Shown one piece after another: positions 29,053-36,670 of a DNA stretch of 43,886 bases; position 1 is the stretch's first letter, and every line of letters starts with the position of its first letter. The notes below the pieces were generated by a model. The model saw only the letters and a program-made list of their open reading frames with translations. It made no database searches and was not told the origin of the DNA. This stretch comes from a virus, in IMG/VR virus record IMGVR_UViG_3300040801_001003, positions 1 to 43,886 of that record. One strand, given 5' to 3'. Made by a program: the position numbers and the translations under genes.

Positions 29053-29080
29053 TTGCATTGTGGTCACAATCGTATATAAT
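29053..29080 (+). promoter_or_regulatory. Early cassette promoter 3 with operator
   Basis: TTGCAT (29053-29058) and TATAAT (29075-29080), 16 bases apart, with ATTGTGGTCACAAT at 29057-29070. The leader is nearly identical to those of promoters 1 and 2. Confidence 0.82.
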
Positions 29081-29125
29081 CATGTTTGTAGGACTTGACA
29101 GCATTCATTCACTTAGGAGGCTCAC

Positions 29126-29662
29126 ATGTCAAAACAAGGAACGCACGTCGCATTAAATATTTCTCGCACCGACATCGACCGCATGGTCGCTCAGTTCAAC
29201 CGCAACGGCGGTCGCAATGGGTGGACCGCGACCGATGTCGCTGGCGCTTATTACGGGTGGGCAGTGCATAACGGCCAACGCGAGGACACCGTCATCGTTC
29301 GGTTTTTCGTGACCAACAAACGCGGCGCAAACGATTCGATGGCCGCCGAATTGTCAACGAACGATTTTTCTGTCATTCGCTGGTTGCCCTCGAATCGTTC
29401 AAACATGCAAATCGCGTTTGACAACGAAACCGTGAATCTGGTCGACGACCGCGAAACCAAATTGACCGTCGCGGTCATGGCTCAAAACGAACTTGCATTA
29501 TGGTTGCAACAATTCAACCTCGCGTCGAACGCCGACGTCGTCGACCTGTTCACGAACAACGCGCCGCACGAAGTCGACATGAAATTTCGTCGCGAACTGG
29601 TCGACCATTTGAACGCAAACGCCGACGCCGACGCAATCGTTCGTCGCGCTTATTCACTGTAA
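29126..29662 (+). CDS. Unknown protein
   Basis: The product has 178 residues, start ATG 29126 behind TTAGGAGG. It has an N-terminal helix (SRTDIDRMVAQFNRNGG), a beta-rich core (YYGWAVHNGQREDTVIVRFF, DFSVIRWLPSNRSNMQIAF) and a helical, acidic C-terminal part. The family is unknown to me. It is the first gene of the last early operon, which runs to 32405. Confidence 0.72.
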   Translation: MSKQGTHVALNISRTDIDRMVAQFNRNGGRNGWTATDVAGAYYGWAVHNGQREDTVIVRFFVTNKRGANDSMAAELSTNDFSVIRWLPSNRSNMQIAFDNETVNLVDDRETKLTVAVMAQNELALWLQQFNLASNADVVDLFTNNAPHEVDMKFRRELVDHLNANADADAIVRRAYSL

Positions 29663-29673
29663 ACAAACCACCG

Positions 29674-29701
29674 CGCGCGGTTGCACTCGCAACCGCGCGC
29701 A
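29674..29701 (+). other. Intercistronic GC hairpin
   Basis: GCGCGCGGTTGC, loop ACTC, GCAACCGCGCGC: same 12-bp arms as at 27476, followed by ACCATTTAGGAGGCTCACACC. Confidence 0.8.
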
Positions 29702-29721
29702 CCATTTAGGAGGCTCACACC

Positions 29722-30150
29722 ATGTTAAAATCAACGCACGATAAAATCAACGACCTGATGAACACCGACAATTTGTTGTCGGGCGGTCGCGCCCTTCACC
29801 TGCGCAATCGTATCAACGCCGAATTGAACGCAAATTCCGATTTGCGCGATTTGTACGGCCGCGACATAACGCCATATGATGTCGAAATCAATGCGCGCGC
29901 CGACGTCGTCATCGTCAAATATTATCAGTCCGATTCGGTGACGTATTTCCTGCACCTGCGCGAATCGTTCTCTTTTCGACAATTGACCGACGACGAAATC
30001 GTGTCGACAATTGTTGATTTGATCACGCGCGCCGATACGCTCGACCTCGGCCGCGTCGACTATGAAAACGTCGCCGAAATTACCATGAACATGCACACCG
30101 GCCGCCGGTTCATGACGACGGCGCAAGGTTTCAATATTTACATCGACTAA
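29722..30150 (+). CDS. Unknown protein
   Basis: The product has 142 residues, start ATG 29722 behind AGGAGGCTCA. It begins with helices (THDKINDLMNTDNLLSGG, LHLRNRINAELNANSDL), has a strand region (VEINARADVVIVKYYQSDSVTYFLHL) and another helical acidic part. It shares the general design (helix, beta strands with VIVKYY or VIVRFF, acidic helix) with the product at 29126-29662, so the two may be distant paralogues. Unknown function. Confidence 0.7.
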   Translation: MLKSTHDKINDLMNTDNLLSGGRALHLRNRINAELNANSDLRDLYGRDITPYDVEINARADVVIVKYYQSDSVTYFLHLRESFSFRQLTDDEIVSTIVDLITRADTLDLGRVDYENVAEITMNMHTGRRFMTTAQGFNIYID

Positions 30151-30159
30151 CAAACCATC

Positions 30160-30192
30160 GCGCGCGGTCGCGGCCAGTTCACGACCGCGCGC
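30160..30192 (+). other. Intercistronic GC hairpin
   Basis: GCGCGCGGTCG, 11-base loop, CGACCGCGCGC, followed by ACCATATGAGGAGGCTCA and the next gene. Confidence 0.75.
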
Positions 30193-30214
30193 ACCATATG
30201 AGGAGGCTCATACC

Positions 30215-30709
30215 ATGTTGCACCCTTTGCAAGTTGTTATTTTTCTCGCAGTGCCAAACGGGAACGGTTCGCATGACGTTACGCGGTCGACTGCGCCGCC
30301 GTTCGACGTCCCGATGACGGTCGTCAACGAGGAGTTGATCACGCAATTCGACGAAACCGCGATTGCGCGATGGATTACCGATGCGGTTCGACAAACGCGC
30401 CTGCGCAATCGCGAAATCAAATCGCTATCGGTGCCGGCCGTGGTCATGCGTTATTATCCGACCGAACCGATCAACCTCACCGAAAATCCGAAGTGGCGCG
30501 CATATGTGAACAAATTCAACGTGCGCTATCACGACTTCGCCCAGGATGAGGAAACCATCGTCGCCGCAATCGGTGACGAACCGCGTCGGTGGATTTGGTC
30601 GACCAAACCGCCGGTCACGAAACCGCGCACGGCCGCGCGACGTGCGACTGCGCCGCGCGATGTCAAACCGCCCGCCGACGGTGTCATTCGATATTATCCA
30701 ACCGACTAA
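30215..30709 (+). CDS. Unknown protein with YYPTE/YYPTD motifs
   Basis: The product has 164 residues, start ATG 30215 behind GAGGAGGCTCA. The motif MRYYPTE near residue 76 and IRYYPTD at the very C-terminus are similar, separated by a mixed part and a basic, Pro-rich linker (TKPRTAARRATAPRDVKPP). The short tail copy may be a binding peptide for a partner of the first. The family is unknown. Confidence 0.68.
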   Translation: MLHPLQVVIFLAVPNGNGSHDVTRSTAPPFDVPMTVVNEELITQFDETAIARWITDAVRQTRLRNREIKSLSVPAVVMRYYPTEPINLTENPKWRAYVNKFNVRYHDFAQDEETIVAAIGDEPRRWIWSTKPPVTKPRTAARRATAPRDVKPPADGVIRYYPTD

Positions 30710-30718
30710 CAAACCATC

Positions 30719-30748
30719 GCGCGCGGTGCGACCAGTTGCACCGCGCGC
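30719..30748 (+). other. Intercistronic GC hairpin with GACCAGTT loop
   Basis: GCGCGCGGTGC, loop GACCAGTT, GCACCGCGCGC, followed by ACCATTTGAGGAGGCTCA. Confidence 0.78.
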
Positions 30749-30771
30749 ACCATTTGAGGAGGCTCAACCGC

Positions 30772-31536
30772 ATGTTTCGCAAAAACCTTTTATTGTCCAA
30801 ATTCGAGACGGAAATGAAGTTGCACGAACTCGCAAAACACAACGCGATTGTGTTCAACGCACACGACGACCACGTTCACATTTTGCCGTATGAAAAGCGC
30901 CCGGACTGGTTTCGCGGTTTCAACCGTTACGACTTTTCCGGCATGAAGATCACCGGCGATTTAACGCGCCTCATTTGTCATGATTGCAATTTTGCCGACG
31001 CCGATTTCGCGATGAAAACGAACGCGATGAATTCGGCTTTCTACGACTGTTCATTCGTTAGCGCGACGTGGCCGTCGTCAACCATAAAGCTGACGTCGTT
31101 TGCTCGATGCGATTTCTCGCAAATGGTTGCGACGACGTCGCGTTTTGACGTCTGCGAGTTCGCGGGGTGTTCGTTTATACGCGGTGACTTTATTCAATGC
31201 CGGTTTATCAACGCCACGTTCGACGGCTGTTCTTTTATCGATGTCGATTTCACGTTCACTACATTTGCTGGCATCAAAAACCACGGCGCGACACCGACGA
31301 CGCGCGTTTTCGCGATTGACTTGTCGCCTTTCAGTGCCGTGATCGCCGGTGGCTATATGGTCGTCGGTTGCCAGCGCCACCGCCTCGAAACGTGGTTGAA
31401 AACAGGCGACGAAATCGCGGCCGACTATGCTGCCGACGCGTCGTTCGTCGCGGTCGTGCGCGCATGGTTCGAGGCGGTCGTGCGCGAATATTATCCGATG
31501 ATTTGGGACGCGGTTCGCGGTTCGACCGATGAATAA
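30772..31536 (+). CDS. Pentapeptide-repeat-like protein
   Basis: The product has 254 residues from ATG 30772 behind AGGAGGCTCA. Residues about 45-170 show the A(D/N)LxF-type rhythm with an F or L every five residues: CNFADADF, SAFYDCSFVSATW, TSFARCDFSQM, SRFDVCEFAGCSFIRGDFIQCRF, ATFDGCSFIDVDF. This predicts a right-handed quadrilateral beta helix. Such proteins can mimic DNA and block gyrase (Qnr, MfpA) or act as scaffolds. The C-terminal 80 residues are helical. The pentapeptide fold is well supported; the target is not known. Confidence 0.72.
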   Translation: MFRKNLLLSKFETEMKLHELAKHNAIVFNAHDDHVHILPYEKRPDWFRGFNRYDFSGMKITGDLTRLICHDCNFADADFAMKTNAMNSAFYDCSFVSATWPSSTIKLTSFARCDFSQMVATTSRFDVCEFAGCSFIRGDFIQCRFINATFDGCSFIDVDFTFTTFAGIKNHGATPTTRVFAIDLSPFSAVIAGGYMVVGCQRHRLETWLKTGDEIAADYAADASFVAVVRAWFEAVVREYYPMIWDAVRGSTDE

Positions 31537-31807
31537 ACCGCTAATGTATCTTTGGGTCGACGACCAGTTGCGCGACCGCATGTTGCGCGATTGGCAACCG
31601 AACCGCGATTGCCCGTTGTGTCACGACCGCATGATGGTCGACGAACGCCTCGTGCGGTGGCGTCCCGACGAATGTTGCCCGGTGTGCCGGTCGGTTCATG
31701 CGGTGGTTTGGGACGCGCAACGTCGCGTCGGCGTTTGTGGTTTTTGCAACGTGCGATTGTATCGTGCGCCCGACGGTTCGACGTGGGCGCCCATGTTGAC
31801 GTATTAA
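31529..31807 (+). CDS. Zinc-ribbon protein
   Basis: The product has 92 residues, start ATG 31529 overlapping the end of the previous gene. It has CPLC near residue 29, CPVC near 51, and CGFC near 70, each CxxC, plus an extra Cys before CPVC. Two knuckles can make one zinc ribbon; the third may form a second site. Short zinc-ribbon proteins in phages often bind nucleic acid or transcription machinery. No further identity. Confidence 0.7.
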   Translation: MNKPLMYLWVDDQLRDRMLRDWQPNRDCPLCHDRMMVDERLVRWRPDECCPVCRSVHAVVWDAQRRVGVCGFCNVRLYRAPDGSTWAPMLTY

Positions 31808-32172
31808 TGACCACACCGACACCATTCGAGGAGGCAGTCGCGACCATCATGCGCGAGGAACTTGAAACGTCGCGCCTGATGGTCGTCCTCGTGCCTAGTG
31901 ATTTGAGCCACCAGCCGACGCGACGCAAACGTCGCGTCGCCGAGGAACGCAATCCCGAATGGTATCGAAACCTTTGTGCGTTATACCAGTCCGACCGCGC
32001 GCACCGACGCAAGCACGGCGACACCATTATTCGACGTGCGCACGTCCTGCGCGCGTTGAACGAAATCGCGAACGGTCGCGTCGTCACAACATACGCGCAA
32101 CGCGTTTTCCCGTTCGTGCAACGATACGGCCGCGACTTGCAACGACGACACCGTTCGAGGAACGAACCATGA
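31807..32172 (+). CDS. Unknown basic protein
   Basis: The product has 121 residues from ATG 31807, overlapping the preceding stop as TAATG. It has a helical N-terminal segment (FEEAVATIMREELETSRLMVVLV), then a strongly basic middle (HQPTRRKRRVAEERNPEWYRNL, then RAHRRKHGDTIIRRAHVL) and a basic C-terminus. Nucleic-acid binding is likely from charge alone. No family recognised. Confidence 0.65.
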   Translation: MTTPTPFEEAVATIMREELETSRLMVVLVPSDLSHQPTRRKRRVAEERNPEWYRNLCALYQSDRAHRRKHGDTIIRRAHVLRALNEIANGRVVTTYAQRVFPFVQRYGRDLQRRHRSRNEP

Positions 32173-32405
32173 AATCACAACGTTACCCAAAACCATTGTG
32201 CATCCGCGACGTCGGTTCGTTTTGCAATTGCCCACGATGCGAGTCGCAAACGGCCGTTGACCGCGCCGCGTATGTTTGGCGTTACCACAAAGGCAGTAGG
32301 TGGGCGCGCGACCATTTGCAACGGCTGGTCGTCAACCGCTGGTTGACGCAATCACAGTTCGACCAAATCGTGAAACCGGTCGAACAACTATCGTTCGACT
32401 TTTGA
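32169..32405 (+). CDS. Small protein with CNCPRC motif, last rightward gene
   Basis: The product has 78 residues from ATG 32169, overlapping the preceding stop. It has a GSFCNCPRCESQ segment (three Cys) near residue 20 and an aromatic/basic middle (YVWRYHKGSRWARDHLQRLV). Only three Cys in one cluster plus one earlier Cys, so metal binding is possible but not sure. It ends 12 bases before the bidirectional terminator. Confidence 0.65.
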   Translation: MKSQRYPKPLCIRDVGSFCNCPRCESQTAVDRAAYVWRYHKGSRWARDHLQRLVVNRWLTQSQFDQIVKPVEQLSFDF

Positions 32406-32416
32406 AACGACCAAAC

Positions 32417-32452
32417 AAAAAAGGCGCACCGTTTTCGCGGTGCGCCTTTTTT
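32417..32452. terminator. Bidirectional terminator between converging operons
   Basis: AAAAAA, GGCGCACCG, loop TTTTCG (stem closed by G-C), CGGTGCGCC and TTTTTT form one hairpin whose A-run and T-run serve both strands. It lies between the stops at 32405 (plus) and 32465 (minus). Confidence 0.92.
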
Positions 32453-32464
32453 GTTTTGCGGTGG

Positions 32465-35005
32465 TCATTGCATCGATGCGTAAATTTGCGGCAGTGCGGT
32501 GCCTGCCCACGACTCGCCGTTGACGTCAAGTTCGGGCAACCATTGCGCCACGAAGTAAGCGACACCAGCCACACCGGGCACCGCGCGCAACCGTTTTTCG
32601 ATGGTGCGATAAACGGTCGCGCGGTGTTGTGACGATGCGGGACGGTTGACCGACAATTCCGAAACGAATAACGGCACCTGCAATTTTAGGTAACGTTGCA
32701 ATTCGACGATTTGCGCCACGACACCATCGACGGCCGTTTCGACGTTCGCGGTTTCGCCTGTGTACGCGTGCATACAAAAACCGTGCATCAAATCGCGCAC
32801 AATCGGCCACGCGTCATTCGTAAACGCGAATTGATTCGTCCACGGCACACCGGGCGACATGCCGGGAAACCATAGTCGTGCATCGGGCGCGAACGTGCGC
32901 ATGATTTGCGCGAACGCGCGCAACCAGTTGCCGAAATGTTCACCGGAAAACCAAACCAGCCCCAGCCCTTCCGACGTCAGATTCGGTTCGTTAAACAACT
33001 CGAAATCGCGCGCGCCTGCGTTATAAAACCGCATGACGTCGCCGCCGACATCCTCCCACGCCTCAATCGCGGTTTTCTGCCTGTCCGGTTTCCAAAACAC
33101 GCGAACCATATGCGCGCGACCGCGAACAAAGTGCGACGCGTTCACACCATGCGACAAATATTTGACCGGCAGGTTTGCGGTCGCAATCGCATCGACGACG
33201 TCGCCGGTGTTCCACGCCCAATCATCGGCCGGACCGTGCAGCATCGGCACGAAATCGACGTCGGGACCATCGTATCGATATGTCGTCGTCGGCGGTGTCG
33301 CATCGGGAATCGCGTCGAGGTATGGTGTTGGGTCAATGATTTCATAAGGATAGCCAATATAACGCGCACCACCGACAAACGCGTCGTCGTGCTTGTGCGT
33401 CAAATGCAAATGATCACCGAACGAATTTCCGGTGTTATCGGCGCGACCGATGACGTCGCCGCCGTCGACGCGGTTGCCAACCGTCACCGCGACGTCGAGG
33501 AGGTGCGCGTATATCATGCGGTGTTTTCCGCTGCTCACGCGAACATGAATCCCATAATTATGACCAGTGCCAACCGCGTCGACGGCGTAAACGACACCGC
33601 CCGCGACCGCGCGAATCGTGTCGCCGTGGTTTGCGTATATATCGACGCCTTCGTGACCGGGCAGGCCATATTGTGCATAGCGGTCAGGATTTGCACCGAA
33701 CGCCTGATTGATGCGTCGGTGCGGTGTCGGCCAATGCGTATACCTGAAACCGTCGTCGACCGGCGGTGTCGGTTCGCCCGGCAGTGCGCGAAACGAAACG
33801 TCGACGCCTGGATAATGTTCGTTAAACCATGCGGTGAACAACGGTTGATCGGCGTCGTCAATCCCAAAACAAACGACGCGACGGTTCGTCAAATTGCCGA
33901 TGCCTCCGTCGTCATACGACCAACCGACCGTTTGACGTTTGTCGTCGTGGGCCATGCGAATGACGGCCGCGCACTGGTCGGCGGTCGCGGTCGGCGGTAA
34001 CACCCAATATTCGCGACTATAATCGATTCGCGGTTCGCCGCGCACCGGCGGTTCGTCATCGGGTGGGGTGGGGGGTGGGTCGACATGAAACCGCGCGTCG
34101 CGTGCATATTCGGCAATCAACGGGATCATGCGCGACAACGCGTTCGGCAGTCCTGCCCACGCCGCGCCGCCGTGCGTCGTCCACAAACAAACGCCGACGA
34201 TTTCGTGATAGTGCGCATAAAACAACGCGAGGTCGACGACGTCACGCATCGCGGTTTCGACGTCGGGCATTTGATCATACGACCACGCCCATTCCGTAAT
34301 TGCGCCGCGCGGTCGCGCAATGCCTAACGCATCGGCCGCGACGAACGCGTCGACAAAGCGACCAGTGTAAAACATATGTGATTTGGCGACCGGCGACGTC
34401 ATGTCGAGGATTTCACCGTTTTCGGCTTCGCCGATGAACTTGCCTTCGTGAAAAGTCAACAACACGCGGTCGCGGTGCGCACTCGCAAACCGCAACAACG
34501 GTTCGAGCGGTGCGTCGCCGTCGTCGTTGTGCCAATCGACCGCCTCCGGTTCGCCTGCGTTGAAATTCGGTAGCGCGACTTTCCAACCGGCATCGATTGC
34601 GAGTTCGGCGAATCGTTGACAAAAACGCGCCGCATATGCGTTGTTCTGACGCGCGATTTCGTTCGTCGGTGAGATATACAATTCGCGGTCGCGCCACGGT
34701 GCGAGTTCGGGCAATTTATGTTCCTGCCACAACTTCCAAAACGCGACCGCCTCGTCGTGCGCGTCGTTCGCCAGAATCGGGTGATCGTCGTTTCGACCAT
34801 GCGGTTTTGTCCACCGAATGATCACGGTGTTGTCGGTCGATGCGTTTAACACTTCGGCCACGACGCCGAAGTCGTCGGCCGACGTGACCGTGACCGGCAC
34901 ACCGGCGTCGGCCAGCGTTGCCAAATATTCGCCGAAACCGGTTCGGTTTCCACCGACGCCGACGTGGAAACCGATTTTACAAAACGCGATTTGTAAATTT
35001 GTCAT
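32465..35005 (-). CDS. Three-domain lysin: GH-like, M23 peptidase, GH-like
   Basis: The product has 846 residues from ATG 35005 (GAGGTG just upstream; a GTG at 35011 is also in frame). Residues 1-290 are a TIM-barrel glycoside-hydrolase-like domain starting KIGFHVGVGGNRTGFGEYL, with SPTNE near 111 and ITEWAW near 235 as possible catalytic Glu. Residues 440-545 form an M23 metallopeptidase: GHEGVDIYANHGDTI (His, Asp) near 449 and DHLHLTH near 530 supply the zinc ligands. Residues 575-846 are a second GH-like domain with FELFNEPN near 668 (acid/base Glu) and FVSELS (nucleophile candidate) near 788. It presumably cuts the host wall at both peptide and sugar bonds. It is unusually large for an endolysin and has no signal peptide. 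It is the last gene of the late operon, next to holin-like genes. Confidence 0.75.
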   Translation of the reverse strand: MTNLQIAFCKIGFHVGVGGNRTGFGEYLATLADAGVPVTVTSADDFGVVAEVLNASTDNTVIIRWTKPHGRNDDHPILANDAHDEAVAFWKLWQEHKLPELAPWRDRELYISPTNEIARQNNAYAARFCQRFAELAIDAGWKVALPNFNAGEPEAVDWHNDDGDAPLEPLLRFASAHRDRVLLTFHEGKFIGEAENGEILDMTSPVAKSHMFYTGRFVDAFVAADALGIARPRGAITEWAWSYDQMPDVETAMRDVVDLALFYAHYHEIVGVCLWTTHGGAAWAGLPNALSRMIPLIAEYARDARFHVDPPPTPPDDEPPVRGEPRIDYSREYWVLPPTATADQCAAVIRMAHDDKRQTVGWSYDDGGIGNLTNRRVVCFGIDDADQPLFTAWFNEHYPGVDVSFRALPGEPTPPVDDGFRYTHWPTPHRRINQAFGANPDRYAQYGLPGHEGVDIYANHGDTIRAVAGGVVYAVDAVGTGHNYGIHVRVSSGKHRMIYAHLLDVAVTVGNRVDGGDVIGRADNTGNSFGDHLHLTHKHDDAFVGGARYIGYPYEIIDPTPYLDAIPDATPPTTTYRYDGPDVDFVPMLHGPADDWAWNTGDVVDAIATANLPVKYLSHGVNASHFVRGRAHMVRVFWKPDRQKTAIEAWEDVGGDVMRFYNAGARDFELFNEPNLTSEGLGLVWFSGEHFGNWLRAFAQIMRTFAPDARLWFPGMSPGVPWTNQFAFTNDAWPIVRDLMHGFCMHAYTGETANVETAVDGVVAQIVELQRYLKLQVPLFVSELSVNRPASSQHRATVYRTIEKRLRAVPGVAGVAYFVAQWLPELDVNGESWAGTALPQIYASMQ

Positions 35006-35130
35006 GAGCACCTCATAAATAATGAAATTCGCGCGCTAAGGCGCGCAACGTGTTTTTAGGTATGGTTGTGGGTGAAACGGGCAACGCGACGCACGCGCCC
35101 GGCGTCTACCGGGCAATGCGTCGCAACTGG

Positions 35131-35481
35131 TCACGACGGCGTCAACCGTGCAACCATCGTGACCAGTGCGATGAGGATGAGGATGGTTTGAATCGAAACG
35201 ATGACACCGGCATATACTAGGAGGCGATTATACGACCGCGCAATTGCCTCTTGGTTTTGCGAAACCTTTTCATAAAGTTCGGCAACCATTTTAACAATGC
35301 CGTCCTTGAAACCGATTGAGGGATCACCGTGCAACGACTTTTCCAAAACCGCGATGTCGTGCTCGACTTTCTTCAACATTCGGTCGATTCGTCGCACGGC
35401 GGTTTCGGTTTGGTTTGTCGCCGTGAATAGTTGCGTTACCTGCCGTTCCAGTTTTTCAATTCGGTCGTCAATCGTTCCCAT
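35131..35481 (-). CDS. XhlA-like coiled-coil membrane protein, holin-associated
   Basis: The product has 116 residues, start ATG 35481. Residues 1-90 form a coiled coil (DDRIEKLERQVTQLFTATNQ, then VRRIDRMLKKVEHDIAVLEK), and one TM helix follows at about 90-112 (LLVYAGVIVSIQTILILIALV). This is the layout of hemolysin XhlA-type proteins that assist holins in host lysis. It lies between the holin-like gene and the lysin, which supports the role. An alternative is an unrelated membrane anchor. Confidence 0.65.
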   Translation of the reverse strand: MGTIDDRIEKLERQVTQLFTATNQTETAVRRIDRMLKKVEHDIAVLEKSLHGDPSIGFKDGIVKMVAELYEKVSQNQEAIARSYNRLLVYAGVIVSIQTILILIALVTMVARLTPS

Positions 35482-35508
35482 GTTGTTCGCAACGTTGATT
35501 AAACTGTT

Positions 35509-35820
35509 TTACCCGCCCAACGCCTTTTGACCAGTGCGACCGCCGTCGGCAAAACCCCAACCGGCCGCAAGTGCGACCGCGACCGACATCGCGCCCAGTT
35601 CGGCCAAAAACGACGCGCCGCCCAGAAGCGGCACCAAACCGATCACCGCGCCGACCAGTTGACCGACGACGAACCGCCAATCAAATGCCGCGCCGGTGTC
35701 GATGCGTTCCTGCAAGTAAGGCAAAACAATGCGCAAAACCACGCCGACCGCGTATGCGATATAGGGCCAAAATTCGGCGAGTTCATGCGCGGTTTGCAAA
35801 ACGATTGAAATAAAAATCAT
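35509..35820 (-). CDS. Putative holin
   Basis: The product has 103 residues, start ATG 35820 behind AAGGAGAA. It has a first TM at about 18-36 (FWPYIAYAVGVVLRIVLPYL) and two weaker hydrophobic segments (VVGQLVGAVIGLVPLLGGASFL, MSVAVALAAGWGFADG). Small proteins with two or three TM next to a coiled-coil membrane protein and lysin are usual holins. No sequence signature, so the call rests on topology and position. Confidence 0.6.
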   Translation of the reverse strand: MIFISIVLQTAHELAEFWPYIAYAVGVVLRIVLPYLQERIDTGAAFDWRFVVGQLVGAVIGLVPLLGGASFLAELGAMSVAVALAAGWGFADGGRTGQKALGG

Positions 35821-35821
35821 G

Positions 35822-36148
35822 TCATTCTCCTTTCACTTTTCTGACAACAAATTCATAATCGTCGACGGCGGGTGTGCCGCCGCTATACGTATAATTGACG
35901 ACCAAATAACGAGGAACGCGATCATAGTCTTCGGTGATAGCCAGGTCGTCGCCCGACAGGACGACCGTCGCGGTCGTCGCCGGTGTTATGGTTTCGTCGG
36001 AACGGCCGTTGATGACGTTTCCGTCGATGTCAAACAACGACCACGACGCCGACGTCGGCGTGACCGCTTCGCCGTCGGCGTCGGTGAACGCGATGTCGAA
36101 TTGAATCGAACCGTTTTGACGCGCCTCGGTTGTGACATAAATTGGCAT
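35822..36148 (-). CDS. Beta-rich tail-associated protein
   Basis: The product has 108 residues; its ATG follows at once after the previous stop. It starts YVTTEARQNGSIQFDIAFTDADG and reads SWSLFDIDGNVINGRSDETI, then VLSGDDLAITEDY and YLVVNYTYSGGTPAVDDYEFVV, an Ig-like beta-sandwich pattern seen in small phage tail/structural accessories. Between tail fibre-like genes and the lysis genes. Function unknown, probably an exposed virion or tail protein. Confidence 0.62.
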   Translation of the reverse strand: MPIYVTTEARQNGSIQFDIAFTDADGEAVTPTSASWSLFDIDGNVINGRSDETITPATTATVVLSGDDLAITEDYDRVPRYLVVNYTYSGGTPAVDDYEFVVRKVKGE

Positions 36149-36661
36149 TTATGCACCGTCGTCCGCGCCGGTCACGGTGTACGTGACCTCCAACGTGTCG
36201 CCGTTGTCGACCGCCTTCGCCGACGCGAAATCGGCCGCCGAAAACAGGGTGCCCGACGTGCCGCCCTTCGTGTTGTCGCTGGTCAAAAACAGACCGGCGA
36301 TAGTTTGCGAATCGGTGTCAATCGAAAACGTCGCAGGCGAACCGCTGTTGTCGACCGATTTCGACGACACACCACCATCCGACCACGTTTGACGCACTGA
36401 CTCGGAATAGTTTTCGTTTTCAGTCCAACCGGCATGACTCGCCATTGTGTCACCGGCCGCAATCGTGCCCGCGTTTTTCAGGCCGATATACCATGTTGCG
36501 GTTTGCGTGCCGTTTGACAACGCGACGTCGAGCGCATGATTCACACCGGCGTCGACAATCAAATTCCTGACGGTTTCCTCCCACTTTGGCGAACCGTTCG
36601 CGCCGCGGCAAACGACGTGCCAAATGCCTTTCAATTTCAATTCGTTTTTGTTTTTGTGCAT
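36149..36661 (-). CDS. Tail fibre-associated/virion protein, probable
   Basis: The product has 170 residues, start ATG 36661 behind GGAGAAAG. It has GIWHVVCRGANGSPKWEETV, NLIVDAGVNHALDVALSNG, TWYIGLKNAG, and DTMASHAGWTENENYSE followed by RQTWSDG. The combination of NLIV..G..H.LDV.L..GT....WyiGL and DTM.SHaGW.E...Y....R is frequent in a family of phage virion proteins near the tail genes. Its exact function is not known to me. The C-terminal part is beta-rich. Confidence 0.65.
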   Translation of the reverse strand: MHKNKNELKLKGIWHVVCRGANGSPKWEETVRNLIVDAGVNHALDVALSNGTQTATWYIGLKNAGTIAAGDTMASHAGWTENENYSESVRQTWSDGGVSSKSVDNSGSPATFSIDTDSQTIAGLFLTSDNTKGGTSGTLFSAADFASAKAVDNGDTLEVTYTVTGADDGA

Positions 36662-36670
36662 GGCTTTCTC

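Noticed and set aside
32906-34000. Long plus-strand frame of 364 codons
   Set aside because: It is antisense to the lysin gene, with no ribosome binding site and a composition that mirrors the codon pattern of the real gene.
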